Shown here: positions 53,780 to 62,894 of the stretch, piece after piece
Layout: each line of letters begins with the position of its first letter
Position numbering within the stretch: the stretch's first letter is position 1
Source of the DNA: Planctomycetota bacterium
GTDB taxonomy: Bacteria > Planctomycetota > Phycisphaerae > UBA1845
Length of the DNA: 64,000 bases
Reading direction: 5' to 3'
NCBI GenBank assembly: GCA_030616775.1
Contig: JAUWWQ010000010.1
Coordinates: 1 to 64,000, forward strand
Made by a program: the position numbers and the translations under genes
Notes under the pieces: generated by a model
Database searches by the model: none
Told to the model about the DNA's origin: nothing
What the model saw: the letters and a program-made list of their open reading frames with translations, nothing else

Positions 53780-54925
53780 ATGGTACATGGTTTGAGCAAG
53801 CTGGTGCCGTTTTCAGCAGCGGAGTCGCGCGGCCCGTGGAGCGGCCGGCCCCTGTGCCGACCGTGGAGGGCTTCGCTGCGGAAAATCCTCCCACTGGAGA
53901 CGGTGCCAGTCGGACTCTTGCTATTGACGATTACGGCGGGTTGCGCCCAACCGCACAAGGCGGATAATGACCTCAATCGCATGACACTTAAGCGACGCGC
54001 GATGGAGTGTCTGACGGCGGCGATCCGGTACCAGGCCAACCCCGTGGTTCGCGTCGAGGCGGTGGAGGCTTTGGAATCGAGCGGATGCAACGAAGGACTG
54101 CCCTGGATCCGTGCCGCCCTTCTGGACGACCATCCTGCGGTTCGGTTTGCGGCATGCGTCGCCGTCGGCCGCTGCGTCGATCCGGTGGCCTTGGAAAGCG
54201 TGCGAAAATGTGTCGATGACCATGACGCCAGTGTCCAAGTTGCGGCACTCTTTGCCCTGCACCATCTCGGGCAGACCTGGCAGACGGGGCGGATCCCCAC
54301 GTATCTCCTGAATCACGATGATGTGACTGTTCGGCGCAACGCGGCGCTGATTCTCGGTTTGCTGGACGAACCCGGTGCGGTCAAGGTATTGGCCCGGGCC
54401 ATGCGGGATCGCGACGCCGGGGTGCGGCAGCATGCCCTCGAGGCCATGGCCCGGTTCGGCAACCGCGAGGCCAGGCAAGAGCTGGCGTTCATGACCAACG
54501 CGGGCATCGGTTCCGAGGAAGTCTTTGCGATAGGGGCGCTGGCCCAGACCGGGGACCCCGTGTACCTGGAGACATTTCGGTACAAGCTGGCCACGGCCAC
54601 GCACCTGGAGACGCGTCTTGCAGCGGCCCGCGGACTGGGACGTCTGGGGTCGGATGAGGGGTTCGAGACGGCGCTTAAAGCTCTTCGGACAAGAAAACCG
54701 CTGATTAACGATCCCAATGATCCCCCCGCGGGACAGATTCTGCGGGTCAGGCAAATGGCTGCCGCGGCGCTAGGCGTGATCGGGCGGTCCGAGGCGCTAC
54801 CGGCACTTGGGGAGTTGATGGAGGATCCGGCCGACCCGCGCGTCCAGGTATCGGCAGCCCGGGCGATTTTGGAGATTCTTGAGGCGGATCGCGAACGGGC
54901 CTTGCCGTTTGGGCCCGCCGAGTAA
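53780..54925 (+). CDS. HEAT-repeat lipoprotein
   Basis: A 381-residue protein. A lipoprotein signal (VGLLLLTITAGC, Cys at about residue 54) is followed by about eight HEAT/PBS-type helical repeats such as VRRNAALILGLLDEPGAVKVLARAMRD and VRQHALEAMARFG. Such repeats bind other proteins. The first 40 codons cover a GGCCGGC palindrome (SGRPLCRPWR), so the true start may be GTG 53903, just before the signal. The neighbouring lnt would lipidate it. Confidence 0.75.
   Translation: MVHGLSKLVPFSAAESRGPWSGRPLCRPWRASLRKILPLETVPVGLLLLTITAGCAQPHKADNDLNRMTLKRRAMECLTAAIRYQANPVVRVEAVEALESSGCNEGLPWIRAALLDDHPAVRFAACVAVGRCVDPVALESVRKCVDDHDASVQVAALFALHHLGQTWQTGRIPTYLLNHDDVTVRRNAALILGLLDEPGAVKVLARAMRDRDAGVRQHALEAMARFGNREARQELAFMTNAGIGSEEVFAIGALAQTGDPVYLETFRYKLATATHLETRLAAARGLGRLGSDEGFETALKALRTRKPLINDPNDPPAGQILRVRQMAAAALGVIGRSEALPALGELMEDPADPRVQVSAARAILEILEADRERALPFGPAE
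53846..53872. repeat. GGCCGGC palindrome inside the 5' end of the HEAT gene
   Basis: GCGGCCGGCCCCTGTGCCGACCG, a copy of the repeat seen near 17588 and 49338, here open as coding sequence. Confidence 0.7.
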
Positions 54926-54985
54926 TCCAGCAACGCCTTGCGGAGCCCTGTGGGACCGACATATCAGTCGGTCAGCAGGCCGGCT

Positions 54986-55111
54986 AGTACGGCGTTTCAT
55001 GAATAGTACGACGATGATCCTTCGCCGAGCCGCGGGCTTCAGCCCGCGCGGACGTCCGCGCAAGCTGAAGCATGCGGCTCAGATAGTCGCGAGATTTGCG
55101 AAACACGGTAC
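54986..55111. repeat. Palindromic element, CCGTGTTTC family, copy with GCGGGCTTCAGCCCGC core
   Basis: Ends AGTACGGCGTTTCAT and GCGAAACACGGTACT; the core is GAGCCGCGGGCTTCAGCCCGCGCGG with a second, diverged half. It uses the outer ends of the family with another palindrome as a core. Confidence 0.85.
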
Positions 55112-55113
55112 TG

Positions 55114-55247
55114 GACCGTGTTTCACAAGTAATACGACTATACGCTGTGCCGAGAGTCCTTACTGGGCACTGCCGGAGGACCGAGAAAGGATTCTCGGTC
55201 CAGCAATCTCCAGCGAGGATAGTCGCGTATTTTAAGAAATACGGTAC
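55114..55247. repeat. Palindromic element, CCGTGTTTC family, second copy before mreD
   Basis: Ends GACCGTGTTTCAC and GAAATACGGTAC with the TTCTCGGTCCAGC core, 2 bases from the previous copy, so the two lie head to tail. Confidence 0.8.
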
Positions 55248-55301
55248 AAGGAAACCTATTTCCTACGGCTTTGACAAGGGTTTTTAGGCAAACGGTACAC
55301 G

Positions 55302-55844
55302 ATGCAATGGCTTTCGTTCATTCTCTTGGCTGCCACTGCTCTGACGCTCCAGTCCGCGATCGCGCCGCGATTTGAACTCTTCGGTGTTCGTCCGGACTGG
55401 CTGTTGGTGATCGTGGTATTTTTTGCCATGCACGCGTCGCCGCGCGATGCCGCCATTGGGGCGTGGATTATCGGCGGGTGTGCGGATCTGATGACCATCG
55501 AGCGGCTGGGACTTATGGCCCTGACGTACACGCTTGTGGCCGTGGCGGTCACTTCGGTTCGGAACTACGTATTTCGTGACCAGGCGCTCACGCAGTTTCT
55601 TCTCACCTTGGTGGTGTCCGTGCTGGTTCGTTTGGCATGGACCGTCTATTCTCGCCTATTGCATGACCCTGGGGGGGCGCTTTTCGTTGATCTTGTGCTG
55701 GAGGTTGTGATAGCTTCCGTCTACACGGCCGTGTGGGCGCCGCTCTTACACAAAGGGCTGCTGCGTATGTCTCGGACATTTGGCCTGGCGCGACCGCGGT
55801 ACACTTATGCCGGGCAGCAGCGAATGGGAACCACCGGTGTTTGA
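55302..55844 (+). CDS. mreD: Rod shape-determining protein MreD
   Basis: A 180-residue membrane protein with five or six helices: LQSAIAPRFELFGVRPDWLLVIVVFFA near the start and GAWIIGGCADLMTIERLGLMAL are typical of MreD. It belongs to the elongasome with MreC, PBP2 and RodA. MreB and MreC genes do not precede it; two repeat elements do. Its end overlaps the start of mrdA by about 38 bases. Confidence 0.88.
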   Translation: MQWLSFILLAATALTLQSAIAPRFELFGVRPDWLLVIVVFFAMHASPRDAAIGAWIIGGCADLMTIERLGLMALTYTLVAVAVTSVRNYVFRDQALTQFLLTLVVSVLVRLAWTVYSRLLHDPGGALFVDLVLEVVIASVYTAVWAPLLHKGLLRMSRTFGLARPRYTYAGQQRMGTTGV

Positions 55845-58044
55845 ACGACGTCTAAAGGTGTTGCTCGGCCTGTTGGGCGTGGCGTTGCTTAGCATCGTCG
55901 GACGGCTGGGCCAACTCCAGATCGTCCAGGCGGAGTACTATCGCAAGCGGGCCGAACGGTCGCTGAGTTTGACACCAAGGCAGATTCCCTTTGTTCGGGG
56001 CAGCATTCTGGATCGCACCGGCGAGGTGCTTGTGCGTGACGAACCCTGCTGGGGTCTGGCGGTCGACTATAGTGTCATCGCTGCCGACGTAGGGGATCAA
56101 CCCGCCGCAATTAAACGCCACATCAAGCGTTGGAAACGCGCCCGTCGATACCCGGACGCGACTACCGACCAGGAGATCGAACAAGCATTTCGCGATGAGG
56201 TCGCGGCGATGTGGGCCGACATGGCGGAGTTTGCGGCCGGTCTGCGATCGGTTCCCGCGGAGGGACCTCGCCTACATGCCTGGGACATCTACGATCAGGT
56301 TGTGCGTATTCGCAGGGTGGTGGCCGACTACCGTGGCTTTGACACCCCGGTTGCCGAGGAAACGATTGCCCACGCGGTCGTCACCGATCTTACTTCCGAC
56401 GAACAAATATCTGCCCGGGAACGTTTCGCGCATTTCCCCTGGGTTCACGTAGAACCGGCCTCGACGCGCAAGTTTATGGAAGACGCGGAGTCGTTTGCAC
56501 ACCTGTTGGGACGGCTGGGCAGGGTCGACGCCAGGCACGTGGCCAATGACCCCAACGCCGACGACCCTTTCGCCAAGTATCGCGCCGATGAACGCGTGGG
56601 CATTACCGGCGTGGAGTACGCAGCCGAACAAATCCTGCGTGGACGGCGAGGGCAGGTTTCCCAGGACCGTCAAGGCAACCTGGTCGAGGAGGGGTTCATA
56701 GAGGCCGAGGACGGTAAGGATGTGACGCTGACCATTCACGCCGATCTTCAGCGCCGGCTTTACTGGATGTTGGGGCAGGCGGTCGAAGCGATTCCGGAGT
56801 CTTCCGGAGGTGTGATTGTCGTGCTCGACGTCATAAGTCGCGAAGTGCTCGCGCTGGTATCCTATCCCTCCTACGATCCAAACGGGTTTGATCAGCTTTA
56901 TCCGGCGCTTCGTGATGATACCGACCATTTGCCGCTCCGGTTTCGCGCCGTCTCCAACCACTATGCCCCCGGGTCGACGGTCAAGCCGCTAACCTGCCTG
57001 GCCGGACTCATGAACGGGACGATCACGCTCGATACGCGTCAGATATGTACAGGTTACCTGTTTGACGACGTGAGGGATCGGTGGCGATGCTGGAAGATAC
57101 ATGGAACGAATCAGCGAAAGGCCCACAGGTCCGTGAATGTAGTCGAGGCCCTCACCGGAAGCTGCAACGTTTTCATGTACCGACTCGGTGAAATGCTCGG
57201 TGCCGATGGGCTTTGCAGCGTGTTCGATATGGTGGGGATCGGAAGATACTCCGGGATCGGCTTGCGCGAGGAAACCAAGGGGATCAATCCCACACCGAGC
57301 TGGCTGATGGCGCACAAGAACATTCGGGCCACGCCGGGCACCGCGCGGCTCTTTGCCATCGGGCAGGGTGAGCTTTCGATGACACCTCTCCAAGTGGCTA
57401 ATCTGATGGCGACCTATGCTAACGGCCGATACCGCCACGTCACGCTGATTCGATCTGATACCCCGACGCCGGAATGGATCATTCCGGCCACACCTGAGCA
57501 ATGGGCGGCGATTCGCCGTGGCATTTACGGCGTCGTCAATGATCCCGAGGGAACAGCCTACCGGTATGCCCATTTCGAGCATGATCGCTGGGCGCTCTGC
57601 GGCAAGACTGGAAGTGCCACCGCCCACCCTTGGCCGACTTCGTATAAGATTCCCTACGTTGATCAGGATGGTGTCGAGCAGTTGGCCCTTGTGCGCACGG
57701 GCACCAGAGGCGCGGCTATTAAACGGTTCGTCGCCGGCCATCCCCAGGCAGTGTTCGACCCGGCCAAGGTTGAGGTTGCCTCCCGTTGGCCACGTCATCC
57801 ACCGCCGCCCGGCGAGGACTACTCGCACGCCTGGTTCGATGGGTATCTCCAGGCGCTGGATGTAGCAGGCCTGCCGGATTGGTCGCGTACACCGCGCCTG
57901 GCATTTGCGGTGTTAGTCGAGTATGGAGGTAGCGGAGGCCGAACGGCCGGGCCGCTTGCCAAGGCCGTCGTAGCTGAACTGTTGGACGTCTTCGGCCCCG
58001 CTTTGGATATCGACGCTTACACTGTCGGACAGGCACGCCGGTGA
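55807..58044 (+). CDS. mrdA: Penicillin-binding protein 2 (transpeptidase)
   Basis: A 745-residue class B PBP. One membrane helix (about residues 15-35) and the N-terminal dimer region (PRQIPFVRGSILDRTGEVLV) precede the transpeptidase domain. Active-site motifs are STVK (Ser390), SCN and KTG in GKTGSATA. The segment between about residues 85 and 300 is longer than in E. coli PBP2. Peptidoglycan synthesis is thus expected in this organism. The start at ATG 55807 lies inside mreD; a TTG 9 codons upstream is less likely. Confidence 0.94.
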   Translation: MPGSSEWEPPVFERRLKVLLGLLGVALLSIVGRLGQLQIVQAEYYRKRAERSLSLTPRQIPFVRGSILDRTGEVLVRDEPCWGLAVDYSVIAADVGDQPAAIKRHIKRWKRARRYPDATTDQEIEQAFRDEVAAMWADMAEFAAGLRSVPAEGPRLHAWDIYDQVVRIRRVVADYRGFDTPVAEETIAHAVVTDLTSDEQISARERFAHFPWVHVEPASTRKFMEDAESFAHLLGRLGRVDARHVANDPNADDPFAKYRADERVGITGVEYAAEQILRGRRGQVSQDRQGNLVEEGFIEAEDGKDVTLTIHADLQRRLYWMLGQAVEAIPESSGGVIVVLDVISREVLALVSYPSYDPNGFDQLYPALRDDTDHLPLRFRAVSNHYAPGSTVKPLTCLAGLMNGTITLDTRQICTGYLFDDVRDRWRCWKIHGTNQRKAHRSVNVVEALTGSCNVFMYRLGEMLGADGLCSVFDMVGIGRYSGIGLREETKGINPTPSWLMAHKNIRATPGTARLFAIGQGELSMTPLQVANLMATYANGRYRHVTLIRSDTPTPEWIIPATPEQWAAIRRGIYGVVNDPEGTAYRYAHFEHDRWALCGKTGSATAHPWPTSYKIPYVDQDGVEQLALVRTGTRGAAIKRFVAGHPQAVFDPAKVEVASRWPRHPPPPGEDYSHAWFDGYLQALDVAGLPDWSRTPRLAFAVLVEYGGSGGRTAGPLAKAVVAELLDVFGPALDIDAYTVGQARR

Positions 58045-59405
58045 AACGAGCAACGCTGGACCTGACGCAGCCCGGATGGATCATCCTGGGTGTGATCTCC
58101 GTGCTGGTGGCCATTGGGGTAGCCAGCATCTATGTGACAGATACGCATTACACTCGTGGTCACGACGGACCTTTCAATGCAGGCAAGCAGTGTGTGCGCG
58201 TACTGGTTAGCCTGGCGTTAGCGGCGGTCGTCGTGAGAATCGGATATCAGCGCATCGCACGCTATGCCTATGAGATCTTCTTCATAATCCTCGCGCTTTT
58301 GGTGCCGCTGTTGCTGGCCAGGCTCTTTCATAGCAGCTTCGGCGGCCTGACGGCACCGCGCAACGGCGTGTACCGATGGCTTCACCTGCCGGGCTTTCCG
58401 CTGCAACCTTCCGAACTGATGAAGGTTGCCTATGTGCTCGCGCTTGCATGGTATCTACGCTATGGGAAGAACTACCGAACGTTCAAGGGGCTTTTGCTTC
58501 CGGTGGCGATATCTATAGTGCCGCTGGGACTGATCCTGTTCGAACCGGACCTGGGGACGGCGCTGCTCTTGCTTCCGGTGCTGCTTTTCATGCTGTTTAT
58601 GGCGGGTGCCAAAATACGGCACTTGCTTATTATCATCATGATCGGCCTTGCCGGAGCGCCCGTTGCCTGGCGGCAGATCAAGGGATACCAGCGAGCCCGC
58701 GTAACCGCGGTGCTGCTGCAATCTGACCGGGTGCGCCAGGCGGTGATCGACGACCAGGAGACCTACGGTTTTCTGGCCAGTAAGCGACAAGCAATGGAAT
58801 GGGCGGCCAGCTCGGGCTATCAGCTCGTGCATTCAAAAAATGCCATCGGAAGCGGCGGTGCGTTTGGCGAGGGTTGGGGCGATGGCGTGTATGTGTGCAG
58901 TGCGTTGTTGCCTGACCGGCACAACGATTTCGTATTTTCCATCATCGGACATCAATGGGGGCTGGTTGGGTGCCTGCTGATCCTTGCCTGTTATCTGGTG
59001 ATAGTGCTGTCGGGCGTGCGGATCGCTGCGGCGACAGCGGACCCCTTCGGCCGGCTGCTTGCCGTGGGCATTGTCAGCTTGATCGCGACACAGGTCACCA
59101 TCAATGTTGGAATGACTGTAGGCTTGATGCCCATTACGGGGATGACACTTCCGTTTGTGTCTTACGGCGGCAGCAGTATGTTGACCAACTTTGTGGCGGT
59201 GGCACTTCTTATCAGCGTTTCGCGGAACCGGCCGTTCTTGCTGGCCACCAGACCCTTCGAGTTCGCCCGCAAGGAATCCAAGAAGCCGCACCTCGTGGAG
59301 TACGAGGGTGTTGGAAGCGGCATGGACTCGGACGGTCACAGTGCGACACCCGAAGCCGGCGGACCCCGTACGCAACGGAGTAGAGGTCAGTGTTGTGTTT
59401 CATAA
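58041..59405 (+). CDS. rodA: Rod shape-determining protein RodA
   Basis: A 454-residue SEDS-family glycosyltransferase with about ten helices, recognised by FEPDLGTALLLLPVLLFMLF, a central loop with the extended QLVHSKNAIGSGG motif, and ITGMTLPFVSYGGSSML. It polymerises glycan strands with PBP2. Start GTG 58041 overlaps the mrdA stop. The last 20 or so residues are non-conserved and the stop codon TAA comes from the CATAAA part of a repeat element. Confidence 0.94.
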   Translation: MKRATLDLTQPGWIILGVISVLVAIGVASIYVTDTHYTRGHDGPFNAGKQCVRVLVSLALAAVVVRIGYQRIARYAYEIFFIILALLVPLLLARLFHSSFGGLTAPRNGVYRWLHLPGFPLQPSELMKVAYVLALAWYLRYGKNYRTFKGLLLPVAISIVPLGLILFEPDLGTALLLLPVLLFMLFMAGAKIRHLLIIIMIGLAGAPVAWRQIKGYQRARVTAVLLQSDRVRQAVIDDQETYGFLASKRQAMEWAASSGYQLVHSKNAIGSGGAFGEGWGDGVYVCSALLPDRHNDFVFSIIGHQWGLVGCLLILACYLVIVLSGVRIAAATADPFGRLLAVGIVSLIATQVTINVGMTVGLMPITGMTLPFVSYGGSSMLTNFVAVALLISVSRNRPFLLATRPFEFARKESKKPHLVEYEGVGSGMDSDGHSATPEAGGPRTQRSRGQCCVS

Positions 59406-59450
59406 ATGGTGCAGCGACGATCCTGCCCCCAGCCGTGGGCTTTACAGCAT
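59391..59450. repeat. Left half of a CCGTGTTTC-family element at the rodA stop
   Basis: TGTTGTGTTTCATAAATGGTGCAGCGACGATCCTGCC resembles the left end of the copies at 50506 and 54986 (CGTTTCATGAATAGTACGACGATGATCC). No right end is found downstream. Confidence 0.65.
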
Positions 59451-60065
59451 TCTCGGTTTTCGTGTAGCGACCCCACAGACAGCCGCACATGAAGTTGTAG
59501 CGGCCGGCGCCCCTGCCGGCCGTAGTATCACGTAGTATCACAGAATCGTGGCAACTGGCTACGGCCGCTACGGGGGGCGGCCGCTACGTAAAAACGAAGC
59601 CTGCTGTAGCCCGCGCGGACGCCCCCGAAAGGACGCACAAAAATAATCCTGACAACCTTTGTTTTTCCCCACCTTTGTTTTTCCCTTTGTTTTTCCCAAG
59701 GGGACAAAGCTGCAACAGATTGCGGCGTAGCTAACCCAGCGGGATGTTCCCACTAAGACCGGCAAGTCACGGTGGTGGACACATCAGGCGGTAGCCAGGA
59801 TTCTCAAGCGGCCTGACCGCCCCTGACTGACACAGCCAAATCCACTGAATAGGGTCCTCGGCGGGACTAAGAGACCTTATGGTGCGCAAGCAGAATTCGC
59901 GTTCCGTCTGGAGTGTGGGCGATCGGTGTCGATGCCGGTGCGGTACCAGACCGATCAGGATGAGTCTTTTTTGTGGCCTGTTTATGGTGTGGACGTTACC
60001 TGGTGAGTTCGACAGCTTCCTTCCCGCGCTTCTTGGCTATGGCAGCGATGACCTGGGGGGTCTAC
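59406..60065. other. Repeat-rich gap after rodA
   Basis: It contains a GGCCGGC palindrome (59502-59522), the 81-base direct repeat copy (59532-59612) and a tandem TTTGTTTTTCCC run (59658-59700). I see no gene. Confidence 0.6.
59532..59612. repeat. 81-base direct repeat, left copy
   Basis: Matches 63170-63250 with 3 differences in 81 bases, in the same orientation. It contains an inverted repeat GGCCGC...GCGGCC near its middle. The two copies bound 3.6 kb of small unknown genes and a recombinase gene. Confidence 0.85.
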
Positions 60066-60641
60066 CTAGGGTGTCAGCCGCTCGATCATCGCTTTAGCCA
60101 ACCTCTGTCCCTCCGCGACCGCGTCTGAAAGTTCTTGTTGAGCCTGTTGTTCGGCTTCTGCGTCGCCCTGGGCCACAGCGTTATGCAGCCTGGTGACGCA
60201 GTCGAGCTTGGTTCGGTAGTTCGCTGTGATGGTCTCAAGGGTGCCCCTGATTCCGGCATCCTCGATGGCAAGGGTACGAGCGAGCATTTCAATATGCACT
60301 TCGCGAAGCTCTATGACGTGTTGGGACGCTTCCTTTACCCAACGATCGGCTGGAACGTTGGGGTCAAGGTAATCGCGCACGAGGGGAGTCGCTGCTCGAT
60401 TCCATCGCGCCGCGAAATCCTCGAAGTCTTTGATGGCGTCCGCGTCGGCAGACGAGGTTGATTGCCCATGAGCCTCGAGCGCAACACGAGCAGCATCCTG
60501 GCCAGTCTGTTTATTCTGCTGGTGCTCTAACTTGGAACCTGGTTGATTGCGTGAGCGCTCGGATTTCGACTCTGGCGGAGGGTCGCAGGCGACAATCATC
60601 AGAGTGAGTCCAGCGATACTCAAGAAATGACTATTCTTCAT
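60066..60641 (-). CDS. Hypothetical lipoprotein
   Basis: A 191-residue protein with a lipoprotein signal (LTLMIVAC, Cys at 19), a charged low-complexity linker (about residues 20-65) and a helical, Glu/Ala-rich remainder. I recognise no domain. It belongs to the island between the 81-base repeats. Confidence 0.65.
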   Translation of the reverse strand: MKNSHFLSIAGLTLMIVACDPPPESKSERSRNQPGSKLEHQQNKQTGQDAARVALEAHGQSTSSADADAIKDFEDFAARWNRAATPLVRDYLDPNVPADRWVKEASQHVIELREVHIEMLARTLAIEDAGIRGTLETITANYRTKLDCVTRLHNAVAQGDAEAEQQAQQELSDAVAEGQRLAKAMIERLTP

Positions 60642-60762
60642 GGCATTCCCTTTCTCTTTGACACATGCCCGTGCAGCCTAACAATGCTGTGGTACTCCCG
60701 CCAGCCCAACGCCCCATGATTCGCCGCAGGGACGCCACACGTCACCACTGTGCGATGCTGCA

Positions 60763-61155
60763 CTAAGTCTCGCCGTTATCGTCACCAAGTTCTTCTTTCA
60801 GCTTCTTAATCTCACTCCTACGGCGTAACGCATCCAACTCCGCTTTTTCACGCCGCGTTTCCTGCATTGCCTGGACGGTTTCGCTTCGACTAATACGAGA
60901 GTATACGAATCGACCGATGTTGAAGATGAAGTACCATCCAACCATGTTCAGGGCAACGTAGAAGAAAAGAATCTCGATAATCGTCTCCCCTGGATTATCG
61001 TATCCCCCGTCGAATTGCTCTCCCAATTCTTCGTCGATGCAGCCCTTGATGAACATCAGTACGCCAATCATGCCCAGCAGGCAGAGCATGACCTTCTCGC
61101 CAGCCTGAGACGTTGGCCACCAAAAGTTGAAGGGAGCGGGCTCCTGTTCTGACAT
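60763..61155 (-). CDS. Small membrane protein of unknown function
   Basis: A 130-residue protein with two membrane helices (about residues 21-39 and 60-80) and a charged coiled tail (EKAELDALRRRSEIKKLKEEL). No family is recognised. Another small gene lies 11 bases upstream on the same strand. Confidence 0.6.
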   Translation of the reverse strand: MSEQEPAPFNFWWPTSQAGEKVMLCLLGMIGVLMFIKGCIDEELGEQFDGGYDNPGETIIEILFFYVALNMVGWYFIFNIGRFVYSRISRSETVQAMQETRREKAELDALRRRSEIKKLKEELGDDNGET

Positions 61156-61166
61156 GGATTATGCTC

Positions 61167-61406
61167 CTATCGACCATCACGCTGTTCGTCCCAATCATGC
61201 TTTGCCAACGTAATCGCCTGCTCCAAATGCTTCATCCGTTTACACATATCCTTGACTTGTTCGCAGAGTCCCGCCGCTTCATCCTTCAAGGGTCCCGCTT
61301 CGATCTTCATCCACAGGCTGTCCAGCTTTAGATGCAACGCCTGCAATGCGTCCTTCATGTCCCCAGCATTTTCTATCGCCTTGTCAATCGGCTTGTCAAT
61401 CGGCAT
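61167..61406 (-). CDS. Small helical protein of unknown function
   Basis: A 79-residue protein starting at ATG 61406 after AAGGGAC. It reads as two amphipathic helices (ALQALHLKLDSLWMKIEAG, CEQVKDMCKRMKHLEQAITL) and could form a coiled coil. It probably forms an operon with the small membrane protein gene 11 bases downstream. Confidence 0.55.
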   Translation of the reverse strand: MPIDKPIDKAIENAGDMKDALQALHLKLDSLWMKIEAGPLKDEAAGLCEQVKDMCKRMKHLEQAITLAKHDWDEQRDGR

Positions 61407-61766
61407 AGTCCGTCCCTTCAAATCTACTTGCCCTCAAGACCTTGACCATTTGAATCACGCGATCAAGGTAGCAACGCAGCCGAGACACGCAAGCCCAGAA
61501 TCTCGCGGGGAAATTGAATTCTTTCACGGTCCCACGGAACCAGCACAAGAGCTTCCAAGCCGTCCTGCCTCTCGATAGACCAGCCAGCCGAAGAAGGCTC
61601 AGAAACCGCCTGAAAATGGCTCCTAGAGGCATCCTGAAGCAGCCCCACGAGCCAGCACGAAACGAGTCAATAAAATCTCAAGATTTCGGTGACATGACCC
61701 TTGCGCTGAACGGCATTCTCTGGCGCAATGAAGCTGGCGAATGGTCGCCAACAGGAGCCAGTAACC
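61407..61766. other. Gap before the recombinase gene
   Basis: It has a few open frames of up to 80 codons with no motif, start site or homology that I can see. It should contain the divergent promoters of the small unknown genes and of the recombinase gene. Confidence 0.4.
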
Positions 61767-62300
61767 ATGAAAACAATCTGTTATCTCAGAGTAAGCAGCC
61801 GCAAGCGAAACGGACGCTCTCGCCAGACCACCGAATCCCAGAAGCTCGCCCTTCGTCGTTACTGCCAACAGCAACAAGTCCTTGAAGCCTGTCGTCAAGG
61901 CAAGTACGGTCAGCTCATCGTCTGGAAGCTTGACAGGCTCGGACGCTCCACGCTGGAGACGATCAGGACGATTCAGGAACTCATGCAGTTCAAGATCAGG
62001 ATCGTGGTCACGACCCAAGGGCTGACGTTCGACGACTCGCCTTACTTGATCTTTCTGATACAGCTCTTCGCGGCTCTCGCGGAACTCGAATCCAACCACG
62101 CCAGCGAGAGGATCAGGGCAGGCTTAGCCGTCGCGACAGCGAAGGGAACGAGACTCGGACGCCCAATCGACCAACGCAAGCGAGCCAAGCTCCAGAAATG
62201 GGCTGACAAAGGCGTCCCGGTCAAAGAACAGGCGAAGCGACTCGGGGTATCCCTCGCGTCGGTCTACGCCATGCGCGGACGCATGGAGCTATCGGATTGA
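61767..62300 (+). CDS. Serine recombinase (resolvase/invertase family), internally shortened
   Basis: A 177-residue protein. The start ICYLRVSSRKR has the catalytic serine, and KLDRLGRS, then LAELESNHASERIRAGLAVA and the helix-turn-helix region (VPVKEQAKRLGVSLASVYAMRG) follow as in resolvases. Between YCQQQ and VLEACRQG the usual stretch with E/D..SG....RP.L is missing, about 20-25 residues, so the enzyme may be inactive or altered. An AGGAG site lies before ATG 61767; an upstream start at 61728 is unlikely. Confidence 0.8.
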   Translation: MKTICYLRVSSRKRNGRSRQTTESQKLALRRYCQQQQVLEACRQGKYGQLIVWKLDRLGRSTLETIRTIQELMQFKIRIVVTTQGLTFDDSPYLIFLIQLFAALAELESNHASERIRAGLAVATAKGTRLGRPIDQRKRAKLQKWADKGVPVKEQAKRLGVSLASVYAMRGRMELSD

Positions 62301-62342
62301 AACGCGAGGCAGACCGCCAAGTAGGTGTAACGTGGCCTACTC

Positions 62343-62894
62343 ATGGGTGATTTGACGCCGACTTGGCGCGGAGCCCTCTTTCTGGTATTCGTAGCTGTCA
62401 TGGGAATCGGTGAATCAATCAAGGTTGCCTTGGGGCTCGCAGTCAAAGTTCGTGACGCGAAGCTACAGGCTGACATACAGGCAGCTCTTATTTCCGCTCA
62501 GGGCGAAGCCCTTTCATTACAGCAACGGGTATCGGAGTTGCTGGAAGAGAACGATGCGCTGAAGGCAGAACTTCGCAAGAAGGTCGATACTCCCGCCGAG
62601 CGCAAGTCAATCAATGGCATCTGGTGGGGAGTTCTTCCGGGAGAAAAAGAGAGCATGCCGTTCTGCCCGAAATGTGCTCCTGACAAGTGGGCACCTCTTG
62701 AACGTGACTTCCGCTTCGCTAACGGTCGAGTTCGCGACGACGGAGAATTCACGTACTGTTGCGGAGCTTGCGGTTTCCTCTCGGTCAGGAACATCGAAGA
62801 CGAGAGGAGCAAGGGGGCATTGCTTGACCCGCCACCACCAGAGCCACGACAACCCTGCGATCCACAGTTCCCTCCAGAAACGCCGTGTGTATGA
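62343..62894 (+). CDS. Hypothetical protein with coiled coil and Cys-rich zinc-ribbon-like region
   Basis: A 183-residue protein. A hydrophobic N-terminus (about residues 10-28) is followed by a helical, Glu/Leu-rich coiled coil (about 38-80), then a domain with FCPKCAPDKW and YCCGACGFLSV, four cysteines in two CxxC-like pairs that could bind zinc, and a Pro-rich tail. It sits 42 bases after the recombinase gene. Confidence 0.6.
   Translation: MGDLTPTWRGALFLVFVAVMGIGESIKVALGLAVKVRDAKLQADIQAALISAQGEALSLQQRVSELLEENDALKAELRKKVDTPAERKSINGIWWGVLPGEKESMPFCPKCAPDKWAPLERDFRFANGRVRDDGEFTYCCGACGFLSVRNIEDERSKGALLDPPPPEPRQPCDPQFPPETPCV

Noticed and set aside
54926-55301. mreC or mreB remnant before mreD
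   Set aside because: The gap is fully explained by two palindromic elements; I see no MreC- or MreB-like residues in any frame.
61396-61632. Minus-strand frame of 78 codons before the recombinase gene
   Set aside because: No recognisable motif or ribosome site; composition does not clearly differ from noncoding sequence.
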